Positions 30,293-39,083 of a stretch of 64,000 nucleotides of DNA are shown in pieces. Numbering within the stretch: the first letter of the stretch is position 1; each line of letters begins with the position of its first letter. The notes below the pieces were generated by a model that was not told the DNA's origin, searched no databases, and worked only from the letters and a program-made list of their open reading frames with translations. Position numbers and translations under genes: made by a program. Source of the stretch: Bradyrhizobium aeschynomenes. Lineage in GTDB: Bacteria; Pseudomonadota; Alphaproteobacteria; Rhizobiales; Xanthobacteraceae. Location of the stretch: the NCBI RefSeq assembly GCF_013178945.1, contig NZ_JABFDM010000004.1, positions 248,001-312,000 of the forward strand, written 5' to 3'.

Positions 30293-30528
30293 CGTCCTCG
30301 TTGGTTGTAGGTCCCAGCGGACGGCATCACTCCTCGATCTTGGCGTCTTGGCCGTCCGCGACGATCGCCAAGGCTGACACGACCACGCGTGATCCAGTTC
30401 ACATTCGGCAATCCTGCGCTGCGCCACATCCCCTGATGAGAGGACGCCGCCTTCGCGGTGATGGCGCTATCGACTCCGGCATCGAAGCGTCATCCCAGGT
30501 CTCAGTTTCAAAGGTTCCGAGTGATCGC

Positions 30529-31530
30529 ATGTCAGACCTCAACCCTCGAATCGTCGAATTCTCGACCGACCAGATCCCCGAGGGGGAGCGCGCGGCGTTC
30601 TGGCGCGAGCACTACGGTCAGGTCATGCTCCGCGTCGATTTCGAGCCCGCGCCGGATGTCGCATTCAACGCGCGAAATCGGGCGCTGACCTTGCCGGGCC
30701 TGCAGCTGCTCGATGCCTGGGCCACTCCGGCGCGGATCTCCCGGTCCGGCCGCTATCTCGCCGACGGCGCCGACAACGTCATCCTCGCGATCAACCGCCA
30801 GGGCACCGCCTTCGTCGAGGCTGCAGGGCAGACGCGCGAGCTGCCTGAGGGGGAGGCTGCCATCCTCAGCGGCGCCGATGCATGCGCGTTTCATCGTGCG
30901 AGCAATGGTCGGTCGTTCACCCTGCTGATGCCGCGAGTCATGATCGAGGCAGCCGACGTCAGCGTCGAGGACGCAGTGATGCGGCAGATGCCGGCCGATC
31001 GGGGCGCGCTGCGATTGCTCGACCACTATGCGAGCTGGCTCATGGCGAGCGGCGGCGCGATCGACGCGCAACTGCTCAATATGTCTGTGCGTCACATTAT
31101 GGACCTGCTTGCGCTCTCGATCGGGCCGGCAGCCGATCTGGCCGAAACGATGCGCGCGAGAGGATTGCGTGCAGCACGGTTGAGGCTCGCCAAATCGTTC
31201 CTCGTCGCCAACAGCCGGCGCCGCGACATGTCGGTGGCGGTGGTCGCGACCAAGCTGAACGTCACGCCGCGTTACCTGCAGCGCCTGTTCGAGATCGACG
31301 GCACCACCTTCTCCGCGTTCCTGTCGGGTGTGCGACTGGCGAATGCGCATCGCATGTTGTGCGATCCGGCTCATGGCCAGCTGGCGATCGCCAGCATCGC
31401 CTATGACGTCGGTTTCGGCGATCTCTCGCACTTCAATCGCTCGTTCCGCCGCCAGTATGGACTCACCCCGCGGGAGGTCCGGGGCGATTGCGGCGGCAAC
31501 CGCGCGCTGCCGATCGCACGCATGTCCTGA
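30529..31530 (+). CDS. AraC-family transcriptional regulator
   Basis: 333 aa from the ATG at 30529. The N-terminal 200 residues resemble the AraC-binding-like domain of the AraC/XylS group, starting FSTDQIPEGERAAFWREHYG. The C-terminal two-helix-turn-helix domain is clear: LAKSFLVANSRRRDMSVAVVATKLNVTPRYLQRLFEIDG and IASIAYDVGFGDLSHFNRSFRRQYGLTPREVR. It precedes a small membrane protein and a three-gene exporter on the same strand and may regulate them. Confidence 0.93.
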   Translation: MSDLNPRIVEFSTDQIPEGERAAFWREHYGQVMLRVDFEPAPDVAFNARNRALTLPGLQLLDAWATPARISRSGRYLADGADNVILAINRQGTAFVEAAGQTRELPEGEAAILSGADACAFHRASNGRSFTLLMPRVMIEAADVSVEDAVMRQMPADRGALRLLDHYASWLMASGGAIDAQLLNMSVRHIMDLLALSIGPAADLAETMRARGLRAARLRLAKSFLVANSRRRDMSVAVVATKLNVTPRYLQRLFEIDGTTFSAFLSGVRLANAHRMLCDPAHGQLAIASIAYDVGFGDLSHFNRSFRRQYGLTPREVRGDCGGNRALPIARMS

Positions 31531-31542
31531 ACGGAAGGCGCC

Positions 31543-31755
31543 ATGACGTCCAAGATGATCGCGCTGAGGATTCTCGATGGCATCTTCATGGCGGCCACCG
31601 GCTTTGTCCTGCTGGTCATCGCCGGTCTGCCGATCGCGTGGATGCTTGCCCTGCTCGACATGTCGCTGCGCGAATTCCAGGCATTCGCCTTGTTCGTCAT
31701 CTTCAGCAGCCTGCTGCTGATCCATGCGATCGCGACATCCGATTCCGCGCCGTAA
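31543..31755 (+). CDS. Small two-helix membrane protein
   Basis: 70-aa protein with two hydrophobic segments (about 10-36 and 45-63) separated by LDMSLREFQ. GGAAGG lies 6 bases upstream of the ATG. It sits 12 bases after the AraC gene and 116 bases before the HlyD gene. No family recognised. Confidence 0.65.
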   Translation: MTSKMIALRILDGIFMAATGFVLLVIAGLPIAWMLALLDMSLREFQAFALFVIFSSLLLIHAIATSDSAP

Positions 31756-31871
31756 ACCAAACGTGATCCCCAACGTCGGTAGTGCGCGCGGCGCCAATTG
31801 AGCTGTGTCAACGGATTCCCGAGGGCTTGTGGCAAACGAGGCGCCTGCTTCAGCGAACAAGGCCTCTCGGA

Positions 31872-32975
31872 ATGGATCCACAGGATACTCGGCTCGCGGA
31901 TGACGAACGGCCCGTTCAGCAGGTGCGTGCGGAAGCCGTCGCTCTTGTTCCCGCGCCGGCGCTGCCGGTGGCCGTGGCGCATGAGCTGCCGCCGAAGCGA
32001 CGCATGTGGCCCCTCGTTGTGCTGCTCGTCCTTCTCGCCGGGGCTGCCGGAGGCGGCGGCTACGTCTGGTGGCAGCGCCTGCATCCCCCGCTGCCGCTCG
32101 GCATCAGCGTCAGCAATGGCAGGATCGAGGCCGACGAGATCGATATCGCGACCAAATATGCCGGCCGCGTCGCTGAACTCCGCGCCGATATCGGCGATCT
32201 CGTCGAGGCCGGGCAGATCGTGGCGCGCATGGACAGCAAGGAGCTGCAGCAGTCACTGTCCAAGGCCACGGCTCAGGCCGAGCAGGCCCAGCATGTCATC
32301 GATCAGGCCCGCGCCAGTCTCGCGCAATTGCGGGCTCAAAAGACGCTGGCTGAACAGGAGATGGATCGCACGCGCAGCCTGCTGCAGAACGGCTGGACGA
32401 CGCGCGAGCTGGCCGACCAGCGGCAGCAGGCGCTCGACGCCGCCATCGCCGGCGTCGCCGGCGCGCAGGCGCGAATCTCGGAGGCCGAGCGCGGCCTGGA
32501 AGCGGCGCGTCACGACGTTGCGCTCTACACCGTCCAGATTGCCGACAACTCGCTGATCGCGCCGAAGGCCGGCCGCATTCAATATCGGCTCGCCAATGTG
32601 GGCGAGGTCCTGGGCGCCGGCGGCAAGGTCTTCACCATGCTCGACATCGGCTATGTCTATATCGACGTGTTCCTGCCGACCGAGGAGGTCGGCAAGATCA
32701 AGGTCGGGAGCGACGCCCGCATCGTGCTCGACGCCTATCCTGATCGTCCCATTCCTGCGAGGGTGGCGTTTGTAGCGAGCCAGGCGCAGTTTACGCCGAA
32801 GACGGTGGAGACCCGCAGCGAGCGCGACAAGCTGATGTTCCGCATCCGCGTACGCGTCGATGCGGACAGGCTGGCGGCGCATGCCGACGCGGTCAGAAGC
32901 GGGCTGCCGGGCGTCGCTTATGTGCGGTGGAACCCGGACGTCGCCTGGCCCGCGCGCCTGCAAGCCGCGCCATGA
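31872..32975 (+). CDS. HlyD-family membrane fusion protein (YhiI-like)
   Basis: 367-aa periplasmic adaptor. One transmembrane anchor (about 47-67) is followed by the biotinyl-lipoyl-like segment ISVSNGRIEADEIDIATKYAGRVAEL, a long coiled-coil hairpin (about 118-215, with KATAQAEQAQHVIDQARASLAQLRAQK) and the beta-barrel part LIAPKAGRIQYRLANVGEVLGAGG. The ATG at 31872 is preferred because the upstream extension has no similarity. Its stop overlaps the ATP-binding gene (ATGA), matching the E. coli yhiI-rbbA-yhhJ order. Confidence 0.92.
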   Translation: MDPQDTRLADDERPVQQVRAEAVALVPAPALPVAVAHELPPKRRMWPLVVLLVLLAGAAGGGGYVWWQRLHPPLPLGISVSNGRIEADEIDIATKYAGRVAELRADIGDLVEAGQIVARMDSKELQQSLSKATAQAEQAQHVIDQARASLAQLRAQKTLAEQEMDRTRSLLQNGWTTRELADQRQQALDAAIAGVAGAQARISEAERGLEAARHDVALYTVQIADNSLIAPKAGRIQYRLANVGEVLGAGGKVFTMLDIGYVYIDVFLPTEEVGKIKVGSDARIVLDAYPDRPIPARVAFVASQAQFTPKTVETRSERDKLMFRIRVRVDADRLAAHADAVRSGLPGVAYVRWNPDVAWPARLQAAP

Positions 32976-35713
32976 GCATCGCCGCGCCTCCGGTCGCGGT
33001 GGTGAGGCATCTGTCGCAGCACTATCGTGACGTCACTGCGCTCGACGACGTCTCGATCGCGCTTCCGTCGGGATGCGTGATCGGACTGATCGGGCCCGAC
33101 GGCGTCGGAAAATCCTCGCTGCTGTCGATCCTGGCCGGCGCGCGCGCGATCCAGCGCGGAGAGATTGTCGTGCTCGGCGCCGACATGGCCGACCGGCGTG
33201 CGCGCGAGCAGGCCTGCCCGCGCATCGCCTACATGCCGCAAGGCCTTGGCAAGAATCTCTATCCCGATCTCAGCGTGCGCGAAAACATCGCATTCTTCGC
33301 GCGCCTGTTCGGCCAGTCTCGCGCCGAGCGCGATTGGCGCATCGCCGAACTGATGGAGGCGACCGCGCTGTCCGACTTTGCCGACCGGCCGGCGAAAAAG
33401 CTGTCCGGCGGCATGAAGCAGAAGCTCGGCCTGTGCTGCTCGCTGATCCACGATCCCGACCTCCTCATTCTCGACGAGCCGACGACGGGCGTCGATCCGC
33501 TGTCGCGCCGCCAGTTCTGGGATCTCATCGACCGCCTGCGGGCGCGCAGCGCCACGGCCATGAGCGTGGTGGTGGCGACCGCCTACATGGAGGAGGCCGA
33601 GCGTTTCGATTGGCTGATCGCGATGAACGACGGCCGCATTCTCGCGACCGGAACGCCAGCGGAGCTCAAGGCGCAGACCGCGGCGCAGACGATCGAGGAT
33701 GCGTTCATTGCGCTGCTGCCGCCGGATGCGTCACGCCACCAGGCCGCGATGCCGGTCAAGACCGAGCTCGACCCCGATCACGAGATGGTCATCGTCGCGC
33801 GCGACCTGACCTGCCGTTTCGGCGACTTCACAGCCGTCGATCGCGTGAACTTCCAGATCCGCAAGGGCGAGATCTTCGGCTTCGTCGGCTCCAATGGTTG
33901 CGGCAAGACGACCACCATGAAGATGCTGACCGGGTTGCTGCCGCCGACCGCCGGCGAGGCGCTGATCTTCGGCCGCTCCATGGAGGCCGGCAATCACGAA
34001 TCGCGCCGCCGTGTCGGCTACATGTCGCAGGCGTTCTCGCTCTATGGCGAGCTCACCGTGCGGCAGAACCTGGTGCTGCATGCGCGGCTGTTCCATCTGC
34101 CGCACGATTTCGCCGAGAAGCGGATCGCCGAACTGATCGATCGCTGCGACCTGACGGAGCATGTCGATGGTCTCGCCGCCGAGCTGCCGCTCGGCATCCG
34201 CCAGCGGCTGTCCCTCGCGGTGGCGGTCGTCCACGCGCCGGATCTGCTGATCCTCGACGAGCCGACCTCGGGCGTCGATCCCGTGGCGCGCAACCAGTTC
34301 TGGCGGCTGCTCATCGAGCTGTCGCGCAACGATGACATGACGATCTTCGTCTCCACGCACTTCATGAACGAGGCGGCGCGCTGCGACCGGCTGTCGCTGA
34401 TGCATGACGGGCGCGTGCTGGCGACCGACACGCCGGACGGGCTGATCCGGGCGAAGGGCGCGCAGACGCTGGAGGACGCCTTCGTCGCGTTCCTCGAGCA
34501 GGACGCCGGCCTCGACGCGCCGCCGAAGATGCCGATCGACGCGAGCTCTCCGCCGGCGCCCGAGCGCAGGATCAGCGGCAAGCCCGCGCGGTTCAGCCTG
34601 CGCCGACTGTTCGCCTATACGATCCGCGAGGGCCTCGAGCTGGTGCGTGATCCGATCCGGCTGATGTTCGCGCTGTTTGGCACCGCCTTTCTGATGATCG
34701 TGTTCGGCGTCGGCATTTCCACCGATGTCAACGACCTCACCTTCGCAGCGCTCGATCGCGACCAGACGCCGGAGAGCCGCGCCTATCTCGCCGAGCTCAG
34801 GGGCTCGCCGTATTTCGTCGAGAAGCGGCCGCTCGTCGACTATGCCGATCTGGAGCGTCGGATGAAGGCCGGTGACATCATGGCCTCGATCGAGATCCCG
34901 CCGAATTTCGGCCTCGACATCAAGCGCGGCCGCACTGCATTCGTGTCGGCCTGGATCGACGGCTCGATGCCGTTCCGCGCCGAGACCATCCGCGGCTACC
35001 TCGAGGGCACGCATCAGCTCTATCTGGGCGATCCCGCCGTCAAGACCACCCGGCCCGCAGCCGCGTCGCCGGTCAACACCGAAATTCGCTTCAAGTACAA
35101 CCAGGCCTTCAACAGCATCTATGCGATGGTCCCAACCACGATCGCGCTGCTGCTGGCGCTGTTCCCGGCGATCCTGATGGCGCTCGCGGTCGTTCGCGAG
35201 AAGGAACTCGGCTCGATCACCAATCTCTACGTGACGCCGGTGACGCGCCTGGAGTTTCTGCTCGGCAAACAGCTGCCCTATGTCGGCGTGGCGCTGGTCA
35301 ACTTCGCCGTGATGTTCGGCATGGCCACCCTGCTGTTCAACGTCCCGCTCAGGGGAGCGATTCTGCCGCTGCTGACGGGCACGATCATCTACGTCTTCAC
35401 GACGACGGCCTACGGCATGCTGATCTCGACCTTCTGCCGGACCCAGATCGCCGCGCTGTTCGGCACCGCGATCCTCACCGTTTTGCCGGCGACGCAGTTC
35501 TCCGGGATGCTGGTGCCGGTCTCGTCGCTGTCTGGCGTCGGCCGGATCATCGGGATGGGATTTCCCATGACCTACTTTCGTCCGATCAGCGTCGGCACCT
35601 TCACCAAAGGCCTGGGCTTTGCCGATCTTGGTGCCGACATCCTGATCCTGCTCGTCTTCATTCCGGTTTTGATCGGGCTCAGCCTCGTGCTGCTGCCCAA
35701 GCAGGACAGCTGA
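32972..35713 (+). CDS. Fused ABC transporter: two ATPase domains plus permease (RbbA-like)
   Basis: 913 aa. ATPase 1: Walker A GPDGVGKSS (41-49), signature LSGGMKQKL, Walker B LLILDEPTTG. ATPase 2: GSNGCGKTTT (about 308), a degenerate signature region LPLGIRQRL, and LLILDEPTSG. The C-terminal 370 residues form an ABC-2 permease with one helix at about 568-588, a large outer domain and a final helix cluster from about 720. The architecture matches RbbA/YhiH. The second signature lacks the usual LSGG, which may affect hydrolysis at that site. It is coupled to the HlyD gene, with a partner permease 3 bases downstream. Confidence 0.94.
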   Translation: MSIAAPPVAVVRHLSQHYRDVTALDDVSIALPSGCVIGLIGPDGVGKSSLLSILAGARAIQRGEIVVLGADMADRRAREQACPRIAYMPQGLGKNLYPDLSVRENIAFFARLFGQSRAERDWRIAELMEATALSDFADRPAKKLSGGMKQKLGLCCSLIHDPDLLILDEPTTGVDPLSRRQFWDLIDRLRARSATAMSVVVATAYMEEAERFDWLIAMNDGRILATGTPAELKAQTAAQTIEDAFIALLPPDASRHQAAMPVKTELDPDHEMVIVARDLTCRFGDFTAVDRVNFQIRKGEIFGFVGSNGCGKTTTMKMLTGLLPPTAGEALIFGRSMEAGNHESRRRVGYMSQAFSLYGELTVRQNLVLHARLFHLPHDFAEKRIAELIDRCDLTEHVDGLAAELPLGIRQRLSLAVAVVHAPDLLILDEPTSGVDPVARNQFWRLLIELSRNDDMTIFVSTHFMNEAARCDRLSLMHDGRVLATDTPDGLIRAKGAQTLEDAFVAFLEQDAGLDAPPKMPIDASSPPAPERRISGKPARFSLRRLFAYTIREGLELVRDPIRLMFALFGTAFLMIVFGVGISTDVNDLTFAALDRDQTPESRAYLAELRGSPYFVEKRPLVDYADLERRMKAGDIMASIEIPPNFGLDIKRGRTAFVSAWIDGSMPFRAETIRGYLEGTHQLYLGDPAVKTTRPAAASPVNTEIRFKYNQAFNSIYAMVPTTIALLLALFPAILMALAVVREKELGSITNLYVTPVTRLEFLLGKQLPYVGVALVNFAVMFGMATLLFNVPLRGAILPLLTGTIIYVFTTTAYGMLISTFCRTQIAALFGTAILTVLPATQFSGMLVPVSSLSGVGRIIGMGFPMTYFRPISVGTFTKGLGFADLGADILILLVFIPVLIGLSLVLLPKQDS

Positions 35714-35716
35714 GCC

Positions 35717-36847
35717 ATGTGGCATTCGCTCTCCAATATCTTCTGGCTCGGCACCAAGGAGCTGCGCAGCCTGTTCGGCGACGTCGTGCTGATCGGCCTC
35801 GTCATCTATTCGTTCACGGTGGCCGTGGTCAGCGAAGCCCAAAGCAACTCGCAGGAGCTCCATCACGCCTCGCTCGGCGTGGTCGACGAGGACAATTCCG
35901 AGCTGTCGCGCCGGATCATCAGCGCGTTCATGCTGCCCTATTTTCAGACTCCCGTGTACATCAAGGAAAGCCAGATCGAGCCTTTGATGAACAGCGGCCG
36001 CTTCACGTTCGTGCTCGACATTCCGCCGAACTTCCAGCGCGACGTGCTGGCGGGGCACCGGCCGGCGCTCCAGGTCAACGTCGATGCCACGGCGATGATC
36101 CAGGCCGGCCTCGGATCCGGCTATGCCCTGCAGATCATCAACACCGAGGTGGTGGGCTATCTGGCGCGGTCCAACCCTTCGGAGGCCTCCCCGGTCGAGC
36201 TGGTCACGCGCATCGCATTTAATCCGAACATCACGACTGCGTGGTTCGAGAGCGTGATGGGCATCATCAACAATGTGACGATGCTGGCCATCATCCTGGC
36301 CGGCGCGGCGCTGGTCCGTGAGCGCGAGCATGGCACCATGGATCATCTGCTGGTGATGCCGCTGTCGCCGTTCGAGATCGCGATGTCGAAGATCTGGGCC
36401 AATGCGCTCGTCATCGCCGTCACCGTCGCGGTGGCGCTCTACGCGGTCGTGCAGGGATTTCTCCGCGTTCCGATCACGGGCTCGATCCCGCTGTTCATGG
36501 GAGGGGTCGTGCTCTATTTGTTCTTCGCCACCGCCGTCGGCCTCTTCCTCGGTACGATCGCGCGATCGATGCCGCAGCTCGGCCTCCTCTACATCCTCGT
36601 GGCCGTGCCGATGAACCTGCTCTCCGGCGGCGCGACGCCGGTCGAGAGCCAGCCGGTGTGGCTCTCGACGATCATGAAGGCCTCCCCGTCGACGCATTTC
36701 GTCTCGTTCGCGCAGGCCATTCTGTATCGCGGCGCCGGCATCGACGTGGTGTGGCCGCAATTCGCCGCCGTCGCCGGCATCGGCGCCCTGTTCCTGGCGC
36801 TGACCTTGTGGCGCTTCCGCGCCGCGGTTGGCGCCACCGGGACGTAG
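35717..36847 (+). CDS. ABC-2 type permease (YhhJ-like)
   Basis: 376-aa inner-membrane permease. One N-terminal helix (about 18-40) is followed by a large external domain and five C-terminal helices (from about 175), including REREHGTMDHLLVMPLSPFEIAMSKIWAN, the typical ABC-2 amphipathic motif. It completes a HlyD-RbbA-permease exporter of YhiI-RbbA-YhhJ type. Substrate unknown; no outer-membrane channel gene is adjacent. A terminator follows. Confidence 0.93.
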   Translation: MWHSLSNIFWLGTKELRSLFGDVVLIGLVIYSFTVAVVSEAQSNSQELHHASLGVVDEDNSELSRRIISAFMLPYFQTPVYIKESQIEPLMNSGRFTFVLDIPPNFQRDVLAGHRPALQVNVDATAMIQAGLGSGYALQIINTEVVGYLARSNPSEASPVELVTRIAFNPNITTAWFESVMGIINNVTMLAIILAGAALVREREHGTMDHLLVMPLSPFEIAMSKIWANALVIAVTVAVALYAVVQGFLRVPITGSIPLFMGGVVLYLFFATAVGLFLGTIARSMPQLGLLYILVAVPMNLLSGGATPVESQPVWLSTIMKASPSTHFVSFAQAILYRGAGIDVVWPQFAAVAGIGALFLALTLWRFRAAVGATGT

Positions 36848-36872
36848 GACGCGGTCTCCGTGCGCCGAAAGC

Positions 36873-36901
36873 AAAAAAGCCTCGGCGGAGCCGAGGCTTT
36901 T
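36873..36901. terminator. Bidirectional intrinsic terminator
   Basis: A 9-bp stem AGCCTCGGC/GCCGAGGCT with GGA loop is flanked by six A on the left and four T on the right, so it can stop transcripts from both sides. It lies between the convergent ABC permease (+) and porin (-) genes. Confidence 0.9.
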
Positions 36902-36921
36902 GCGATGGATCTTGATCGCGA

Positions 36922-37743
36922 TCAGTAGCGGGCGGCGACCGGGCTGCCGAACTTGTAGTTCACGCCGACGCGGGCGGTGTGGAACGTGAAGTCCTGCGAC
37001 AGGCGCTCGACGTAGTTGGAGCCGGGGGGAGCGAAGGTGCTGCCCGGGACATAGGCGGAAGTGTAGTTGACGCTGCCGAGATCGGTGTAGAGATACTCGA
37101 ACTTGACCGTCCAGTTCGGAGCGAAGGCATGCTCGACGCCGGCGCCGATCGTCCAGCCAACGCGGGTCTGGTCGACGGAGGCGGTCTTGGCATAGCCGTT
37201 CCCCGAGGTCAGGTCCCAGCTGCCCTTGACGTTGCCGACGGCGAGACCGCCGGTGACGTAGAGCAGGGTGGTATCGATCGCGTAGCCAGCGCGGCCGCGC
37301 AGGGTCATGAACCAGTCGTTGCGGATGCTCTCGTTGAACGTCCGCGTCGTCGGCGGATTAGCGGCCGTATAGATCGTCCGCTTGCTCATGCCCGAGCCGT
37401 TGAAGTCGGCCTCGATGCCGAACACGCTGGGGCCGGTCTGCCAGTTGTAGCCGGCCTGCAGGCCGCCGATCACGCCAGCCGGATTGAGGCGGTTGTTGCT
37501 GATGCTCACGAACTGATTCTGGAAAGCCGCGCCTTCCGCGGCCCAGCTGCTGGTCTGGTCCAGCGTCGTGCCGAGGTTCGAGCGGCCCCAGCCGTAACCG
37601 ATATTGCCGCCGAAATATCCGCCGGTCCAATTGTAGATCGCGACTGGCGGCGGCGCCTTGGTATAGCGGGCCGGCATGTCGGCGGCGAAGGCACTGAGCG
37701 AGCTCGCGAAGAGCAGAGCGGCGGCGGAGGCAAGCGTTTTCAT
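36922..37743 (-). CDS. Omp25/Omp31-type outer membrane beta-barrel protein
   Basis: 273 aa from the ATG at 37743, giving MKTLASAAALLFASSLSAFA|AD as signal peptide. The mature start MPARYTKAPPPVAIYNWTGGYFGGNIGYGWG is typical of rhizobial Omp25/RopB-like porins. Repeated alternating strands end with the barrel C-terminus RVGVNYKFGSPVAARY. It should form an 8-stranded outer membrane barrel. Upstream is a 347-base divergent intergenic region. Confidence 0.93.
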   Translation of the reverse strand: MKTLASAAALLFASSLSAFAADMPARYTKAPPPVAIYNWTGGYFGGNIGYGWGRSNLGTTLDQTSSWAAEGAAFQNQFVSISNNRLNPAGVIGGLQAGYNWQTGPSVFGIEADFNGSGMSKRTIYTAANPPTTRTFNESIRNDWFMTLRGRAGYAIDTTLLYVTGGLAVGNVKGSWDLTSGNGYAKTASVDQTRVGWTIGAGVEHAFAPNWTVKFEYLYTDLGSVNYTSAYVPGSTFAPPGSNYVERLSQDFTFHTARVGVNYKFGSPVAARY

Positions 37744-38090
37744 GGTCACAATCCTCAATGAAAATCAGCAACGTTCGAACATACTCTTCTCACATGTTGG
37801 GCCGCCCGGCTGTAGTTCAACTACAACACTCGCGATCGTAAGTGTCTGTGACCACGTCACTTTCCGACGGATGTCCGCTTAACCTTAAGTCCTTGTAAAT
37901 TCGCAGGGACCCGCAAGGAGGTGGTCGATTGATACCGAATCTGCTCATGAGAAGCGGACAATTCGACGCACCTCATTAGTCAACCATTTGCCAACCATCC
38001 CGATGCGCTGCCTCGCGCGCTAACGATTTCGCAAAGCGCGTGCGTGCACTTTCAGCGTGTCCTGAGGGGGACGGAGAGGGGAGAGCAATC
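37744..38090. other. Divergent intergenic region
   Basis: 347 bases between the porin gene and a small plus-strand gene. It is locally AT-richer than its surroundings and presumably carries promoters for both. No RNA or repeat was recognised. Confidence 0.5.
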
Positions 38091-38348
38091 ATGACGATGA
38101 ATGGGGAAGCGGTTCTCGAGAACGTGCGGCGCTATCGTACCGTCGCCTCCTTGTACCGGCAGACTGCGGCATTTCGTCCGCACCAGCGCGAGTCGCTGCT
38201 GGCGCAGGCGGCGGAGTGGGAGAGCCGCGCCGTCGCCGAGCTGGAAGCCTATTTCGTCGCGCGCCAGGCCCCTTCGCAGGCGCCGGCCAACATGAACTAT
38301 CACGTTCCCTCCTATACGCCGTCATCCTGGCAGATGGCCGCCGCGTAG
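38091..38348 (+). CDS. Small cytoplasmic protein of unknown function
   Basis: 85-aa protein starting at the ATG at 38091, preceded by GGGGAGAG. The first 60 residues form one or two amphipathic helices (VRRYRTVASLYRQTAAF, HQRESLLAQAAEWESRAVAELEAYF) and the tail is Pro/Gln-rich. It has the look of small rhizobial hypothetical proteins. No family recognised. Confidence 0.65.
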   Translation: MTMNGEAVLENVRRYRTVASLYRQTAAFRPHQRESLLAQAAEWESRAVAELEAYFVARQAPSQAPANMNYHVPSYTPSSWQMAAA

Positions 38349-39083
38349 TTGGCCGGGCAACGGTCATTCGGTCCCGCGGCGCGATCTGCGTCCGAGTTGT
38401 GTTCACACTGGACCCTCTGCGAGCGAGAGGGGCAGGGAAGACCAGGCACCGACCGGTGCCCGTGGCCCCCGTGCGTGAAGAATGCACGGGGCAGGAACCA
38501 CAGGTTCGGCCGGCAATCCCGGCCTTCCCCGCGCGATGGGCTACGGCTTATACGTGCTCTCCTCGGTGCACCGGGCTTTCTGGCCACCGTATCGCGACGA
38601 CGCGCTTTCGCGCATTGCGCGGGACACCAGCTTCGGGGTGTCAGGACCACACGACTTCACCGTCCGCAACGAGCCGTTCGTCGGCACGTCCAAAGGGACA
38701 TGCTGCGACCCGTCGCGGCCATCGCTCCCCGCCTCGCGTGTCGTGACGAGCGCGATACGCCCTCTGCCCGAGGCGGTATGGGCGCAGGAGACATCAAATT
38801 CGGTAAAAGCGAAAGCGAATTATTTTCGCGTCGCCATCTGGACAGAGGTCATCGGCTTGAACCGGCGTCCGAAATCGGCATCCCGGCGCATGCGATTCCG
38901 TGCACGTTACGGCCATCGCTGCGGCTGGGACGATGCCCGCGCCCGCCCGACGGGCGACTCACTCCGCGACGGTCGTGCTGGCCAGCGAGGGGGGCGCCAG
39001 CGCCGCTCCACATCGGCTGTCGTTCGCGGTCTGGCGCGGGACTTGCTGTGCCTGCTGGCAGCCTCCGGCATGGATGGACCTGG
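38349..39083. other. Gap before the GT41 gene
   Basis: 735 bases. Its first half is the repeat-like element. The second half (about 38800-39083) is open in the frame of the GT41 gene but its translation is basic and low-complexity with no TPR pattern, so it was not included in that gene. Confidence 0.45.
38392..38800. repeat. Probable dispersed intergenic repeat
   Basis: Non-coding sequence with several small hairpins, including GGCACCGACCGGTGCC at 38445-38460 and a CCCGTGCG/TGCACGGG pair at about 38467-38490. The sequence, also rich in short open frames with no protein similarity, resembles an intergenic element I associate with many Bradyrhizobium loci. Family membership cannot be confirmed without a genome search. 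Confidence 0.4.

Noticed and set aside
33731..36874. 1047-codon minus-strand open frame opposite the ABC transporter genes
   Set aside because: Shadow of the RbbA-like and permease genes; highly charged translation with no domain.
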